Shown here one piece after another: positions 1 through 8,028 of a stretch of 64,000 nt of DNA. The notes beneath the pieces are model-generated. The model ran no database searches. It had not been told where the DNA came from and worked only from the letters and a program-made list of their open reading frames with translations. Origin of the DNA: Mycobacterium sp. DL (GTDB lineage Bacteria > Actinomycetota > Actinomycetes > Mycobacteriales > Mycobacteriaceae); NCBI RefSeq assembly GCF_039729195.1, contig NZ_CP155796.1, forward strand, positions 2,294,001 through 2,358,000, written 5' to 3'. The first letter of the stretch is position 1. Each line of letters opens with the position of its first letter. A program made the translations under genes and the position numbers.

Positions 1-1305
1 CTGTGGTCCGGGCAGCAGGAGATCCTCGAGTACTTCGAACGATGCGCACACCGCTACCGGCTTCACCCGAACCTGATGCTGAACACCGAGATCGTCTCGG
101 CCAGATGGGAATCGGCAACCAGGACATGGCGGTTGGTCACCGCAGGCGGCGACGAGCACGAATTCGACATCGTGGTGTCGGCGATCGGGCTGTTCACCAA
201 GCCGGTGATGCCCGACCTCTCCGAAGAGCAGCCGTTCACCGGAACGGTCATGCACACGGCGCGCTGGGATCATTCGGTGGACCTGACCGACGCGAGGGTG
301 GCGGTTCTCGGAACGGGTTCGACTGCGGCACAACTGGTTCCCGAGGTCGCGAAGCGGGCCGCAAAGGTGTACTCCGTCCAGAGGTCGCCCACGTGGGTGC
401 TCCCCAAACCGGATCGGGCCTACACCGCGCGCGAGAAGTGGCTCTTCGCGCACGTCCCGCTGGCCAAGAAGATCTATCGCACCAGGCTGTGGCTGCGCAG
501 CGAGTCGAACATCTCCGTCATCGAAGACGGCAGTGACAAGACCCAGGAGTTCAAGGGTGTTGCGCTGCGCGCGTTGGAAGCCGCCATCACCGATGAGGAT
601 CTGCGGCGCAGGCTCACCCCTGAGCACCCGTTCGGTTGCAAGCGCCTGGTTTTTGCCACCGACTATCTGAAAGCGCTGAACCAGTCGCACGTCGAGGTGG
701 TGTCCAGCCCGGCGCGCGCACTGCGGGCCCGGTCGCTGGTGACCGAGGACGGGACCGAACTCGACGTGGACATCGTGCTGTGCGCGACGGGTTACGCTGC
801 GGCGGATTACCTGGGGCAGATCGACGTGCGCGGTGTCGACGCCGCGGCGCTGAGCGACACCTGGCGCGACGGCGCGTTCGCCTACCTGGGGATGTCCGTC
901 CCGGGATACCCCAACTTCTTCATGCTCTACGGGCCCAACACCAACGTCGGTTCCAACAGCGTCATCTTCATGCTCGAGGCGCAGGCCCGCTATATCGTGC
1001 GGGCGCTGACGTACATGCGGCGCAGGGACGAAACCTATATCGAGGTCCGCTCGGAGGTGATGGCGCAGTTCATCACCCGGGTCGACGCGTGGATGCAGGG
1101 AACCGTGTGGTTGACACGGTGCAGCAATTACTTCCGAGCCGCCAACGGCAGGGTCGTCACACAGTGGCCACGCAGCGCCCGCGATTTCTGGAGACTCACC
1201 CGGCGGTTCCGGCCCGGGGACTACGCCTTCTCCGACACCCGAGGGCACTCGCGCACCCGGTCGGGCCTCCGGGTCGGCGCTCACGACACGGAGGATCGGC
1301 GATGA
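1..1305 (+). CDS. Flavin-containing / Baeyer-Villiger-type monooxygenase, 5' end outside window
   Basis: The frame is open from base 1, so the N-terminal FAD-binding part lies upstream of the window and 434 codons remain. The Baeyer-Villiger fingerprint FxGxxxHxxxWD is visible as FTGTVMHTARWD around residue 80. A second Rossmann glycine motif (GTGSTAAQ, about residue 103) should bind NADPH. A late FMLYGPNTN segment is typical of the family. Such enzymes insert oxygen next to ketones or oxidise soft heteroatoms using NADPH and O2. The stop overlaps the next start in an ATGA, so this gene and the esterase are probably co-transcribed; ester formation followed by hydrolysis is an attractive inference. 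The substrate cannot be told. Confidence 0.9.
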   Translation: MWSGQQEILEYFERCAHRYRLHPNLMLNTEIVSARWESATRTWRLVTAGGDEHEFDIVVSAIGLFTKPVMPDLSEEQPFTGTVMHTARWDHSVDLTDARVAVLGTGSTAAQLVPEVAKRAAKVYSVQRSPTWVLPKPDRAYTAREKWLFAHVPLAKKIYRTRLWLRSESNISVIEDGSDKTQEFKGVALRALEAAITDEDLRRRLTPEHPFGCKRLVFATDYLKALNQSHVEVVSSPARALRARSLVTEDGTELDVDIVLCATGYAAADYLGQIDVRGVDAAALSDTWRDGAFAYLGMSVPGYPNFFMLYGPNTNVGSNSVIFMLEAQARYIVRALTYMRRRDETYIEVRSEVMAQFITRVDAWMQGTVWLTRCSNYFRAANGRVVTQWPRSARDFWRLTRRFRPGDYAFSDTRGHSRTRSGLRVGAHDTEDRR

Positions 1306-2249
1306 CGGAACGTCCTGCGGCGCGCGACATCGCCGACCGACTCGACCCGGTGCTGCGTCCCCTCGCCACGGCGCGCACCGACCTGGCGCCGGCAGTGCTG
1401 GGCGCCGTGCGTGATTCGCTCAACCAGCGGCGCGCGGAGACGGCCGCCACCGCAGACACCGTGGGTGTCGAGATCGAACAGCGTGATGTCGCAGTCGAGG
1501 CGGGCAGGGTCGTCACCGTGCGGATCTACCGCGGCGGCCCGCCGCCGGCCCCTGCGGTCGTCTACTGCCACGCAGGTGCGTTTGTGCTCGGAAACCTCGA
1601 CACCGACCACCGCCAGTGCATCGAGCTTGCCCGTCGCGGCCGGTGCACCGTGCTGTCGGTGAATTACCGCCTGGCGCCGGAGGATCCGTTCCCGGCAGCG
1701 TTGGATGATGCGATCGCCGTCCTCGAGTGGGCGGCAGGCAGTGCTGCGGCCCTGGGCATCGATTCCGATGCTCTGGCAGTGGCCGGAAGCAGCGCGGGGG
1801 CCGCCCTCGCTGCCCGGCTGGCCCAGCGCGCTGCCGCCGGAATGGCGCCGACGGTCGTGTTCCAGCTGTTGCACCAGCCCGTGCTCGACAACCGGCCGTC
1901 ACCGTCGAAGGACGAGTTCACCACCACCCCCGGATTCGACGGTCCCGCGGTGGACTGGATGTGGCGTCACTATCTGGCAGACACCCGGGCGACCGCAGAC
2001 GCGGCCCCTGCGCGTGCGGACGACCTGACCTCTCTGCCCAGTGCGCTGATCACCTGCTCGGAACTCGATCCGCTCCGCGACGAGGCGATCGACTATGCGC
2101 TGCGGCTGATGTGGGCCGGGGTCACCACCGAGCTGCACGTGTTCCCCGGCACCTGTCACGGGTTCGATTCTCTGGTGCCCGACTGGGCGACCAGCACGCA
2201 GCTCTTCGAGATCCAGGGTGCGGCGCTGCGGCGGGCCCTGCTGCGCTAA
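1302..2249 (+). CDS. Alpha/beta-hydrolase (HSL-type lipase/esterase)
   Basis: The protein has 315 residues, normal for the hormone-sensitive-lipase group. The oxyanion-hole element reads YCHAGAF near residue 89 instead of the usual HGGG. The nucleophile elbow is GSSAG with Ser164, an acid sits in ELDPLRDE, and the catalytic His is in TCHGF near the C-terminus. It should hydrolyse short- or medium-chain esters in the cytoplasm. The ATG lies inside the ATGA overlap with the monooxygenase, so translational coupling is likely and the two may act in sequence on a ketone-derived ester. The 3' end overlaps the convergent SRPBCC gene by 4 nt. The physiological substrate is unknown. Confidence 0.9.
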   Translation: MTERPAARDIADRLDPVLRPLATARTDLAPAVLGAVRDSLNQRRAETAATADTVGVEIEQRDVAVEAGRVVTVRIYRGGPPPAPAVVYCHAGAFVLGNLDTDHRQCIELARRGRCTVLSVNYRLAPEDPFPAALDDAIAVLEWAAGSAAALGIDSDALAVAGSSAGAALAARLAQRAAAGMAPTVVFQLLHQPVLDNRPSPSKDEFTTTPGFDGPAVDWMWRHYLADTRATADAAPARADDLTSLPSALITCSELDPLRDEAIDYALRLMWAGVTTELHVFPGTCHGFDSLVPDWATSTQLFEIQGAALRRALLR

Positions 2250-2713
2250 GCCAACTCTCGGGCGACAGCCTGATGGTAGGCGTCGATGTGGGCCGGGTTG
2301 ACCGTGCGGAAGAAGCCATCCGGTAGCGGTGAGTCCTTGAAGGCCTCGACGGTCATGGTGCGGCTGAACAAGGTGATGCCCTCGCCGGGACGGGTGAACT
2401 TGTATTGCACGGTGATCCGACCCGGCATGCCGCCGGTGCCGTCGGCATCGTGGCCGAGATTGCCGACGGAGTTGAACATCCACAGCTTCGGGCGCATCGC
2501 GATCGCGAGGTGCCAGGTGAAGACACGCGTGCCGTCGGGACCGTTCTCGGTCCAGGTGTCACCCACCGTGAGCGGCAGCTTCTCGGGCACCTTGCCGACG
2601 TGCGCGCTACCCGGGTAGGTCTTCGGCCAATTGGCCGGGTTGGTCACGAAGTCGTAGATCTCCTCGGGAGATCGGGTGAATGCCGTCTCCGACGTCGTCG
2701 TCACGATCCCCAC
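2246..2713 (-). CDS. SRPBCC (START-like / polyketide cyclase fold) protein
   Basis: The 155-residue product shows the SRPBCC pattern. An N-terminal strand is followed by SPEEIYDFVTNPANWPKTYPG, then alternating strands, and a C-terminal helix starting near NPAHIDAYHQ. The fold makes a deep hydrophobic pocket that usually binds lipids or aromatic ligands. No catalytic residue can be assigned, so ligand binding is more certain than enzymatic action. The start used is GTG at 2713; a second GTG nine bases downstream is also possible. It is divergent from the acyl-CoA dehydrogenase, and its stop (CTAA) overlaps that of the esterase, so no room is left for a separate terminator. Confidence 0.85.
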   Translation of the reverse strand: MGIVTTTSETAFTRSPEEIYDFVTNPANWPKTYPGSAHVGKVPEKLPLTVGDTWTENGPDGTRVFTWHLAIAMRPKLWMFNSVGNLGHDADGTGGMPGRITVQYKFTRPGEGITLFSRTMTVEAFKDSPLPDGFFRTVNPAHIDAYHQAVARELA

Positions 2714-2744
2714 GGTGTCCGCCCTTCCATCTGGTCCAGCACAG

Positions 2745-2775
2745 CTTTACAAAATATCGCCGTAATGTCACGCTG
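2745..2775 (+). promoter_or_regulatory. Candidate promoter/operator TTTACA-N14-TGTCACGCTG, copy 1
   Basis: CTTTACA is followed after 14 bases by TGTCACGCTG. Read as a promoter, TTTACA is the -35, the spacer is 17 bp, and CACGCT with a preceding TGT is an extended -10; this places transcription start at about the ATG at 2782. The same arrangement recurs at 7837 and 9565. The outer ACA/TGT arms are dyad-symmetric, so a regulator site is also possible. Confidence 0.45.
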
Positions 2776-2781
2776 CTGGGC

Positions 2782-3948
2782 ATGGACTTCTCCGAGGTAG
2801 AGCTGTCCGACGGGGATCGGGAGTTCCAGGCGGAGCTGCGCTCGTTTCTCGCCTCGGTGGTGACCGACGACGTCATCCGCCGCGACCGCGTCACCGGGGA
2901 CAACTTCGACGAAGGCCTCCATCTGGCGCTCGGGGCGGCCGGATACCTCGAACGCGACTGGCTGCCCGAGGCTGCCGGAGGCTTCACTGCGGTCCGTCGC
3001 CGGATCTGGGAACTCGAGATCGGTCGCGTGCACGCACCGTGGTTCCACTGGGGCACCACGTCGATGGTCGCCACCGCGGTGGACCGGTTCGGGTCGGCCG
3101 AACTCAAGGAGGAGGTACTCGGCAAGGTCCTGAGCGGGCACCACCGGCTGTGTCTGGGCTACACCGAGCCGGAAGGCGGCTCCGACGTGGCGACCTGCAA
3201 GACCCGCGCGGTGCGCGATGGAGCGGGCTGGGTTGTCAATGGCTCCAAGATGTTCACGTCCAACGCCCACCATGCGCAGTACGTCTTCCTGATCACCAAC
3301 ACCGACCCCGCGGCTGCCAAGCATCAGAGCCTGACCATGTTCCTGGTCCCTCTCGATGCGCCGGGAGTGGAGATCCAGCCCATCCGCACCGTCGACGGCG
3401 ACCGCACCAACATCACCTTCTACAGCGATGTCCGGATCGACGACAGGTACCGGGTCGGCCCCGTCAACGGCGGCTGGGCGGTGCTCCGCGAGGCGCTCAA
3501 CGCCGAACACGGCACGGTGGAACTCGACGACAGCGGCCTGCACAAGATCGCGGTGATGACCGAGCACGCTCTGCTGCTCGCCGAAGCGATCGACACGATC
3601 GCCGGTGAGGCCGACATCTCCGAGGGTTCCGTCGGATACCGGTTGGGCCGCAGCATCGCTCGGACGGAGGTCGCTCTGAGCACCCCGGGGATGTTCGGCC
3701 GCGTGGCGATCGCCCAGACCCTTCGCGACGTCACGCCCGATCTGATGGACATCCTCGGCGCCGCGTCGAGCCTTCCGACGGGGACCGGCGGTGCTGCCGG
3801 CGACGGGGGAGCGGAGTACGTGTTCCGGCTGGCGTCACCCACCGGTGTCTACGGAGGCACGCTCGAGGTGTTCCGCAACATGATCGCCCAGCATGCGCTC
3901 GGTCTGGGCCGGCCCCAGTACGCACCGCCCGCCGACCGCCGCAGCTAG
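2782..3948 (+). CDS. Acyl-CoA dehydrogenase (FadE-type)
   Basis: The 388-residue flavoprotein resembles the acyl-CoA dehydrogenase family. An N-terminal helical domain runs from residue 1 to about 125. The FAD/substrate strand region contains GYTEPEGGSDVA and WVVNGSKMFTSNAHHAQY. A C-terminal helical bundle ends in YGGTLEVFRNMIAQHALGLGRP, the family's C-terminal signature. It should oxidise an acyl-CoA to the trans-2-enoyl form and pass electrons to ETF. The start at 2782 (MDFSEVELSDGD) was preferred over upstream in-frame codons because the promoter-like box ends 7 nt before it, suggesting a leaderless message. Substrate chain type cannot be read. The stop shares the tetranucleotide CTAG with the convergent oxidoreductase gene. 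Confidence 0.92.
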   Translation: MDFSEVELSDGDREFQAELRSFLASVVTDDVIRRDRVTGDNFDEGLHLALGAAGYLERDWLPEAAGGFTAVRRRIWELEIGRVHAPWFHWGTTSMVATAVDRFGSAELKEEVLGKVLSGHHRLCLGYTEPEGGSDVATCKTRAVRDGAGWVVNGSKMFTSNAHHAQYVFLITNTDPAAAKHQSLTMFLVPLDAPGVEIQPIRTVDGDRTNITFYSDVRIDDRYRVGPVNGGWAVLREALNAEHGTVELDDSGLHKIAVMTEHALLLAEAIDTIAGEADISEGSVGYRLGRSIARTEVALSTPGMFGRVAIAQTLRDVTPDLMDILGAASSLPTGTGGAAGDGGAEYVFRLASPTGVYGGTLEVFRNMIAQHALGLGRPQYAPPADRRS

Positions 3949-4877
3949 AGCCGGGCGATCACCTCCGATGACAGCACCTCCAGCGTCTCGTCGGAACAGC
4001 GGTCGTGGGTGAACAGCACGATCTGACCGAACCCCATCGCGATGAGCTCACCGAGGCGGTCGACCACTGCGGGTGGGGTGCCGATCAAGCCCGCCTCGTG
4101 CAGACCGAAGCCCGCTACGCCGAAACGCTTTTCAGCGAGACTGCGCACCTTCGGCAGCGATGCGTCATCCGGTGCCAGTGCCATCACCGCCTCGATCGAG
4201 AGCACGATGGTCTGTGGATCACGACCGATGTCCTCGCAGATCGACCGCAGCACCGAGATCTTGTGCCCGATGTCGCCCAGCGCGTAGGTCGGTACGTTCC
4301 ACACGTCGGCGTAGCGAGCCACCAGTGGCAGGGTGAACTTCTCGCCGACCCCGCCGACCACGATCGGCGGACCGGGCGTCTGGACCGGACCGGGCTTGAT
4401 CGGCATGTCCGAGACGGTGAAGTGCTTGCCGGAGAAATTGATCCGCTCACCTGAGAAGGCCTGGTGCAGGATCTCCAGCGTCTCGCCCAGACGTGCCGAC
4501 CGCTCGGCGAAGGTGCCCCATTCCAATCCGGCACGGTGGTGCTCGTCGTCGATCGAACCGCTTCCGATCCCCAGCGCGAGGCGACCCCGCGATATCTGGT
4601 CCAGCGTGGTCGCCATCTTGGCCAGCGTGACCGGATGGCGAAACTGGTTGCACAGCACCATGTGTCCGATCCGGATCCGCTCGGTGCGGGCAAGCAGGGC
4701 AGTGGCCAGTGTCCATGCCTCCATGGACGGGTAGTCCGGCATTCCCGGTCCGTAGAGGTGGTCGTAGAGCCACAGCGAGTCGATCCCGAGGTCCTCACAG
4801 CGCCGGGTGCGGTGCAGCATGTCGTCGAACGAGAAGCCCATCTGGGGCAGATACACGCCGATCTCGGGCCTGCTCAT
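3945..4877 (-). CDS. Luciferase-like (LLM) F420-dependent oxidoreductase
   Basis: The 310-residue protein has the LLM TIM-barrel pattern. It opens with EIGVYLPQMGFSFDDML, followed by LGIDSLWLYDHLYGPG, a TERIRIGHMVLCNQFRHP strand, DQISRGRLALGIGSGS and TPGPPIVVGG. In mycobacteria such proteins mostly use coenzyme F420 rather than FMN. That preference is inferred from the family, since no diagnostic residue was checked. The start at 4877 (MSRPEIG) is the first Met before the conserved strand; the frame stays open upstream only because of high GC. It is divergent from a second LLM gene, with 120 bp between the starts for both promoters. Confidence 0.88.
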   Translation of the reverse strand: MSRPEIGVYLPQMGFSFDDMLHRTRRCEDLGIDSLWLYDHLYGPGMPDYPSMEAWTLATALLARTERIRIGHMVLCNQFRHPVTLAKMATTLDQISRGRLALGIGSGSIDDEHHRAGLEWGTFAERSARLGETLEILHQAFSGERINFSGKHFTVSDMPIKPGPVQTPGPPIVVGGVGEKFTLPLVARYADVWNVPTYALGDIGHKISVLRSICEDIGRDPQTIVLSIEAVMALAPDDASLPKVRSLAEKRFGVAGFGLHEAGLIGTPPAVVDRLGELIAMGFGQIVLFTHDRCSDETLEVLSSEVIARL

Positions 4878-4997
4878 GGCGGTCGCTTCACTTTCCTGGC
4901 GCGGGTATCGCTGTACTTTGTCTCGCCTGCATGGTAACGACATTCTCAGTATTGGAGAAGAAAGTTCTGGTCCGCGCCGAGTCGAGGAGAGCTGAGC

Positions 4998-5918
4998 ATG
5001 CAGTTCGCCATCACCCATCCGATGCACAGCCACCCCTACAACCCGGAACTCGTGACCGGGTCTGGCATCGCGCGGGTGGCCGCCGCCGCCGAGGCTGCGG
5101 GTTTCGGCGGTTTCGGGTTCACCGACCACCCCGCGCCCTCGCAGCGGTGGCTGGAGGCCGGCGGGCACGATGCGCTCGACCCTTTCGTCGCAATGGGATT
5201 CGCAGCAGCTCACACCACGACGATGCGGCTCATCCCGAACATCGTGGTGCTGCCGTACCGCAACCCTTTTGTGGTGGCGAAGGCAGGCGCGACGCTGGAC
5301 CTGGTGTCGGGCGGCCGGTTCACGCTGGCGGTCGGTGTGGGGTACCTCAAGCGCGAGTTCGCCGCGCTCGGTGTGGATTTTGACGACCGGGCCTCGCTGT
5401 TCGAGGAGTCCCTTCAGACCATCAGAAAGATCTGGACCACCGAGGACGTGTCTTTCGAGGGGCAGCACTTCAGCGCCAAGGGCATCACCGCCCACCCGAA
5501 GCCGATCAGCACCCCCCACCCGCCGATCTGGATCGGCGGCAACACGTCGGCGGCCCGTGCGCGGGTGGCGACCCACGGCCAGGGTTGGTGTCCGTTCCGG
5601 GCGCCTGCGGCACTCGCGCAGACGGCCCGCACCGCAACTCTCGACTCGGTCGAGCGCCTCGCCGCCGGAATCGACGATCTGCACCGCCGCCTCGAGGCCG
5701 TCGGTCGTGACCCCGCAGGTGTCGACGTCACCTTCACCAACGAGGCCGGTGGCAGTCCGGGCGACGACGACTTCGACGCCGACGCGTTCCTCGCCGGGGT
5801 AGCCGATCTCGAGAAGGTCGGGGTGACGTGGGTACAGGTATCGGTGCCCGGCGACAGCCTGGCGCACACGCTCGACGCGATCGAGGAGTTCGGCACCGCG
5901 GTCATCTCGCAGCGATAG
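4998..5918 (+). CDS. Luciferase-like (LLM) F420-dependent oxidoreductase
   Basis: This 306-residue LLM protein belongs to a different subgroup from its divergent neighbour. It starts MQFAITHPMHSHPYNPEL, has GFGGFGFTDHPAPSQRW and a TTMRLIPNIVVLPYRNPF strand. The flavin/F420-loop signature LVSGGRFTLAVGVGYLKREF follows, and then HPPIWIGGNT. A GAGGAGA ribosome site precedes the ATG. A TIM-barrel F420-dependent hydride-transfer enzyme is expected. In the shared upstream region TTCTC-N7-GAGAA at 4943-4959 is a small inverted repeat that could be a regulator site. The substrate is unknown. Confidence 0.88.
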   Translation: MQFAITHPMHSHPYNPELVTGSGIARVAAAAEAAGFGGFGFTDHPAPSQRWLEAGGHDALDPFVAMGFAAAHTTTMRLIPNIVVLPYRNPFVVAKAGATLDLVSGGRFTLAVGVGYLKREFAALGVDFDDRASLFEESLQTIRKIWTTEDVSFEGQHFSAKGITAHPKPISTPHPPIWIGGNTSAARARVATHGQGWCPFRAPAALAQTARTATLDSVERLAAGIDDLHRRLEAVGRDPAGVDVTFTNEAGGSPGDDDFDADAFLAGVADLEKVGVTWVQVSVPGDSLAHTLDAIEEFGTAVISQR

Positions 5919-5927
5919 GTAGCGGGG

Positions 5928-6944
5928 TCAGGCGCCACCGACCCGGACCAGCGTCTTGCCGATGTTGGCCCCGGTGAACAGACCGTTGAGCGCGTCGACA
6001 CACGACTCGATGCCCTCGAAGATGTGCTCGCGGTGCACCAGCAGCCCCTCGTCGTCCCACTGCCGCAGGGCGGCGAAGGCCTCGTCGAAGCGGCCCCATT
6101 CGTCCAGGGCGTTGAAACCCTGCATCGTCGCGGTCTTGGCCAGCAGGTTCACGTAGTTCGCCGGCCCGGGATGCTCGCCGGTGAGGTAGCTGGAGATGAC
6201 ACCGCAGAGCACCACCCGCGCCTTGTGGGCCAGTCGACCGAGCACGGCATCGAGAATGGGGCCCCCGACATTGTCGAAGTAGACGTCGATCCCGCGCGGA
6301 CATTCCTTTTTCAGAGCCGCCGGCAGCCCGTCCTGTCGGTAGTCGATGCACGCATCGAACCCGAAGTCCTGCACCACCGCTCGGCACTTGTGCGGCCCAC
6401 CGGCGATGCCCACCACGCGGGCGCCCGCGATCTTGGCGATCTGCCCGGCGATCGACCCCGTGGCGCCCGCGGCGGCCGACACCACCACGGTCTCGCCCGG
6501 CTGCGGTCGGCCGACCCCGCTCATGCCGAAGTACGCGGTGGCGCCGGTGGGTCCGTACACCGACATGACGGCACGCTGATCCACTTGGTCGCCGGGGCCC
6601 GGCACCGGCGTGGTGAACAGGTCGTCGCGCACGATCGTGTACTCCTGGAATCCCGTCAAGGTGGTCACGACATCACCGACGGCGTAGGCGTCACATCGCG
6701 ACGCCACGACCTCACCGATACCTGCCGCCCGGATGCACTCGCCCAGCTGCACCGGTGGCAGGTAGCTCGGCTGGTCGTCCAACCACGTCCTGACCGCGGC
6801 GTCCAGCCCCACATAGGTGGTGCGCACCAGGGCTTCACCCTCGGCGGGCTCGGGGGCGGTGCCTGTCACCAACTCGGTGTCCCCGGGCGCAACCAAACCC
6901 TTTGGGCGGCGGCGCAACAGGATCTGGCGGTTCGTCGTCGGCAC
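5928..6944 (-). CDS. Zinc-independent MDR-family NADP-dependent oxidoreductase (CurA / prostaglandin-reductase type)
   Basis: The 338-residue medium-chain dehydrogenase begins PTTNRQILLRRRPKGLV, the characteristic opening of the leukotriene B4 12-hydroxydehydrogenase / curcumin reductase group. It lacks the zinc ligands of alcohol dehydrogenases. The nucleotide-binding segment is ETVVVSAAAGATGSIAGQIAKIAGARVVGIAGG, and DVYFDNVGGPILDAVL follows. Such enzymes reduce the C=C bond of enones using NADPH. The start is GTG at 6944; the open frame upstream has no family similarity. It is convergent with the LLM gene (9 nt gap). In an enone/lipid-catabolic neighbourhood a role in detoxification or in side-chain reduction is plausible. 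Confidence 0.88.
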   Translation of the reverse strand: MPTTNRQILLRRRPKGLVAPGDTELVTGTAPEPAEGEALVRTTYVGLDAAVRTWLDDQPSYLPPVQLGECIRAAGIGEVVASRCDAYAVGDVVTTLTGFQEYTIVRDDLFTTPVPGPGDQVDQRAVMSVYGPTGATAYFGMSGVGRPQPGETVVVSAAAGATGSIAGQIAKIAGARVVGIAGGPHKCRAVVQDFGFDACIDYRQDGLPAALKKECPRGIDVYFDNVGGPILDAVLGRLAHKARVVLCGVISSYLTGEHPGPANYVNLLAKTATMQGFNALDEWGRFDEAFAALRQWDDEGLLVHREHIFEGIESCVDALNGLFTGANIGKTLVRVGGA

Positions 6945-7081
6945 CCGGGTGAACCTACCGAAGGCGAGGCGCCACCGGACCCGCTTCGGGCAACTCCCGG
7001 TCGGTCGCGGCCGGAATTGCATTCCGGCAGGCCTCGACCCACATTTCCGCTGCTGGAACGCAATTCCGGCGCAAGGTCGGG

Positions 7082-7765
7082 TCAGGGGCGGGGCTGCGGC
7101 AGCTCGGCGCGCACGTCGAGCTTGGTCTCGTCGAAGCTCAGCATGCCCCTGATCGGCAGGCTCTCGGGCAGCGGCTCGTCGTAACTCCACGCCGCGTCCT
7201 CGACGACGGCGTCGGGCACGATCACGCTCCAATAGGTCGCATACCCCTTGTAGTTGCAGTAGCTGGTTGTCGGCGACCGCCGTAGCAGAGCGGTCCGCAC
7301 CAGGGCCGGGTCGACGTAGAGCCGGGGCGGCAGCGCAGTCTCGAACAGGATCACCGTGTCGACGGTGTCGACCAGCGTGGTGTCCGCCACGTCGACGCGC
7401 AGATTCCGGGTCGTCGGACGACAGTCCACCCGGTGGTAGGGGTTGGGTGGGTAGTGCACCAGTCGCCGACCCTCTTCGAGCCAGACGTCGGCATCCGTCC
7501 ACGGCACCACCACGTAACCGGGAGCTTCGGGCACCGGCGTCGCCGACAGACCACCGATCTCGTCAGCGGCGAACGCAAAGCTCAACGGGTGGCCCCGGCG
7601 ATGCACGAGCAGCGCGCGTTCGGTGTCGATCACCGCGTGGCCGTCCCGGATCGCCTGTATGCGCCGCGGATGCGGCTCGATGTAGACCAGGTCGTCACCG
7701 ATCGGCGGGGTGAGCCGGCCCGCGCGGTCGCGGCTGAGCGGACCGCTTCCGGCGACCAGGCTCAT
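7082..7765 (-). CDS. DUF427 domain protein
   Basis: The 227-residue protein carries the DUF427 pattern twice. The first half contains YIEPHPRRIQAIRDGHAVIDTERALLVHRRGHP. The second contains RVDCRPTTRNLRVDVA and the hallmark SYCNYKGYATYWS. The function of this family is unknown; no catalytic residues are established. The start at 7765 (MSLVAGSGP) has GGGAG six bases upstream on the minus strand. The gene is divergent from the WS/DGAT gene across a region with two TTACAAACTCTGA repeats, so both genes may share one regulator. Confidence 0.85.
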   Translation of the reverse strand: MSLVAGSGPLSRDRAGRLTPPIGDDLVYIEPHPRRIQAIRDGHAVIDTERALLVHRRGHPLSFAFAADEIGGLSATPVPEAPGYVVVPWTDADVWLEEGRRLVHYPPNPYHRVDCRPTTRNLRVDVADTTLVDTVDTVILFETALPPRLYVDPALVRTALLRRSPTTSYCNYKGYATYWSVIVPDAVVEDAAWSYDEPLPESLPIRGMLSFDETKLDVRAELPQPRP

Positions 7766-7815
7766 CGGGAACTCCCGGCGGTGACGCCGGTGCTGTCCAT
7801 CCTCATACCGTGACT

Positions 7816-7851
7816 TTACAAACTCTGAATGCACGACGTTACAAACTCTGA
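7816..7851. repeat. Direct repeat TTACAAACTCTGA x2 (candidate operator)
   Basis: The 13-mer TTACAAACTCTGA occurs at 7816-7828 and again at 7839-7851, a period of 23 bp (about two helical turns). It sits between the divergent DUF427 and WS/DGAT genes and overlaps the second promoter-like box. A dimeric repressor or activator site is the simplest reading; the regulator is not identified. Confidence 0.5.
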
Positions 7852-7867
7852 CCCAGATGTCATGCGC
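7837..7867 (+). promoter_or_regulatory. Candidate promoter/operator TTACA-N14-TGTCATGC, copy 2
   Basis: CGTTACA is followed after 14 bases by TGTCATGCGC, a variant of the boxes at 2745 and 9565 with identical spacing. It lies about 160 bp upstream of the WS/DGAT start. The -10 version here (CATGCG) is poorer than in the other two copies. Confidence 0.35.
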
Positions 7868-8028
7868 CCTGCGGCGGGCGTCCGACGATGGCGGTCGCGA
7901 TTGTGGCAACACGCGGTGTCAGTTTGGGCGAAGACACCCTCTGCGGCGCCAAACCCCTGTGGAATGGGTACCAGGATCACGGCCTCCGCCTGGGGGTGCG
8001 ACGGTGGGTCGAAGCGAACGGGGTGAAG

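Noticed and set aside
6945..7502. Extended N-terminus of the NADPH oxidoreductase (open frame back to 7502)
   Set aside because: The upstream part overlaps the DUF427 gene antisense and has no family similarity; GTG 6944 fits the family start.
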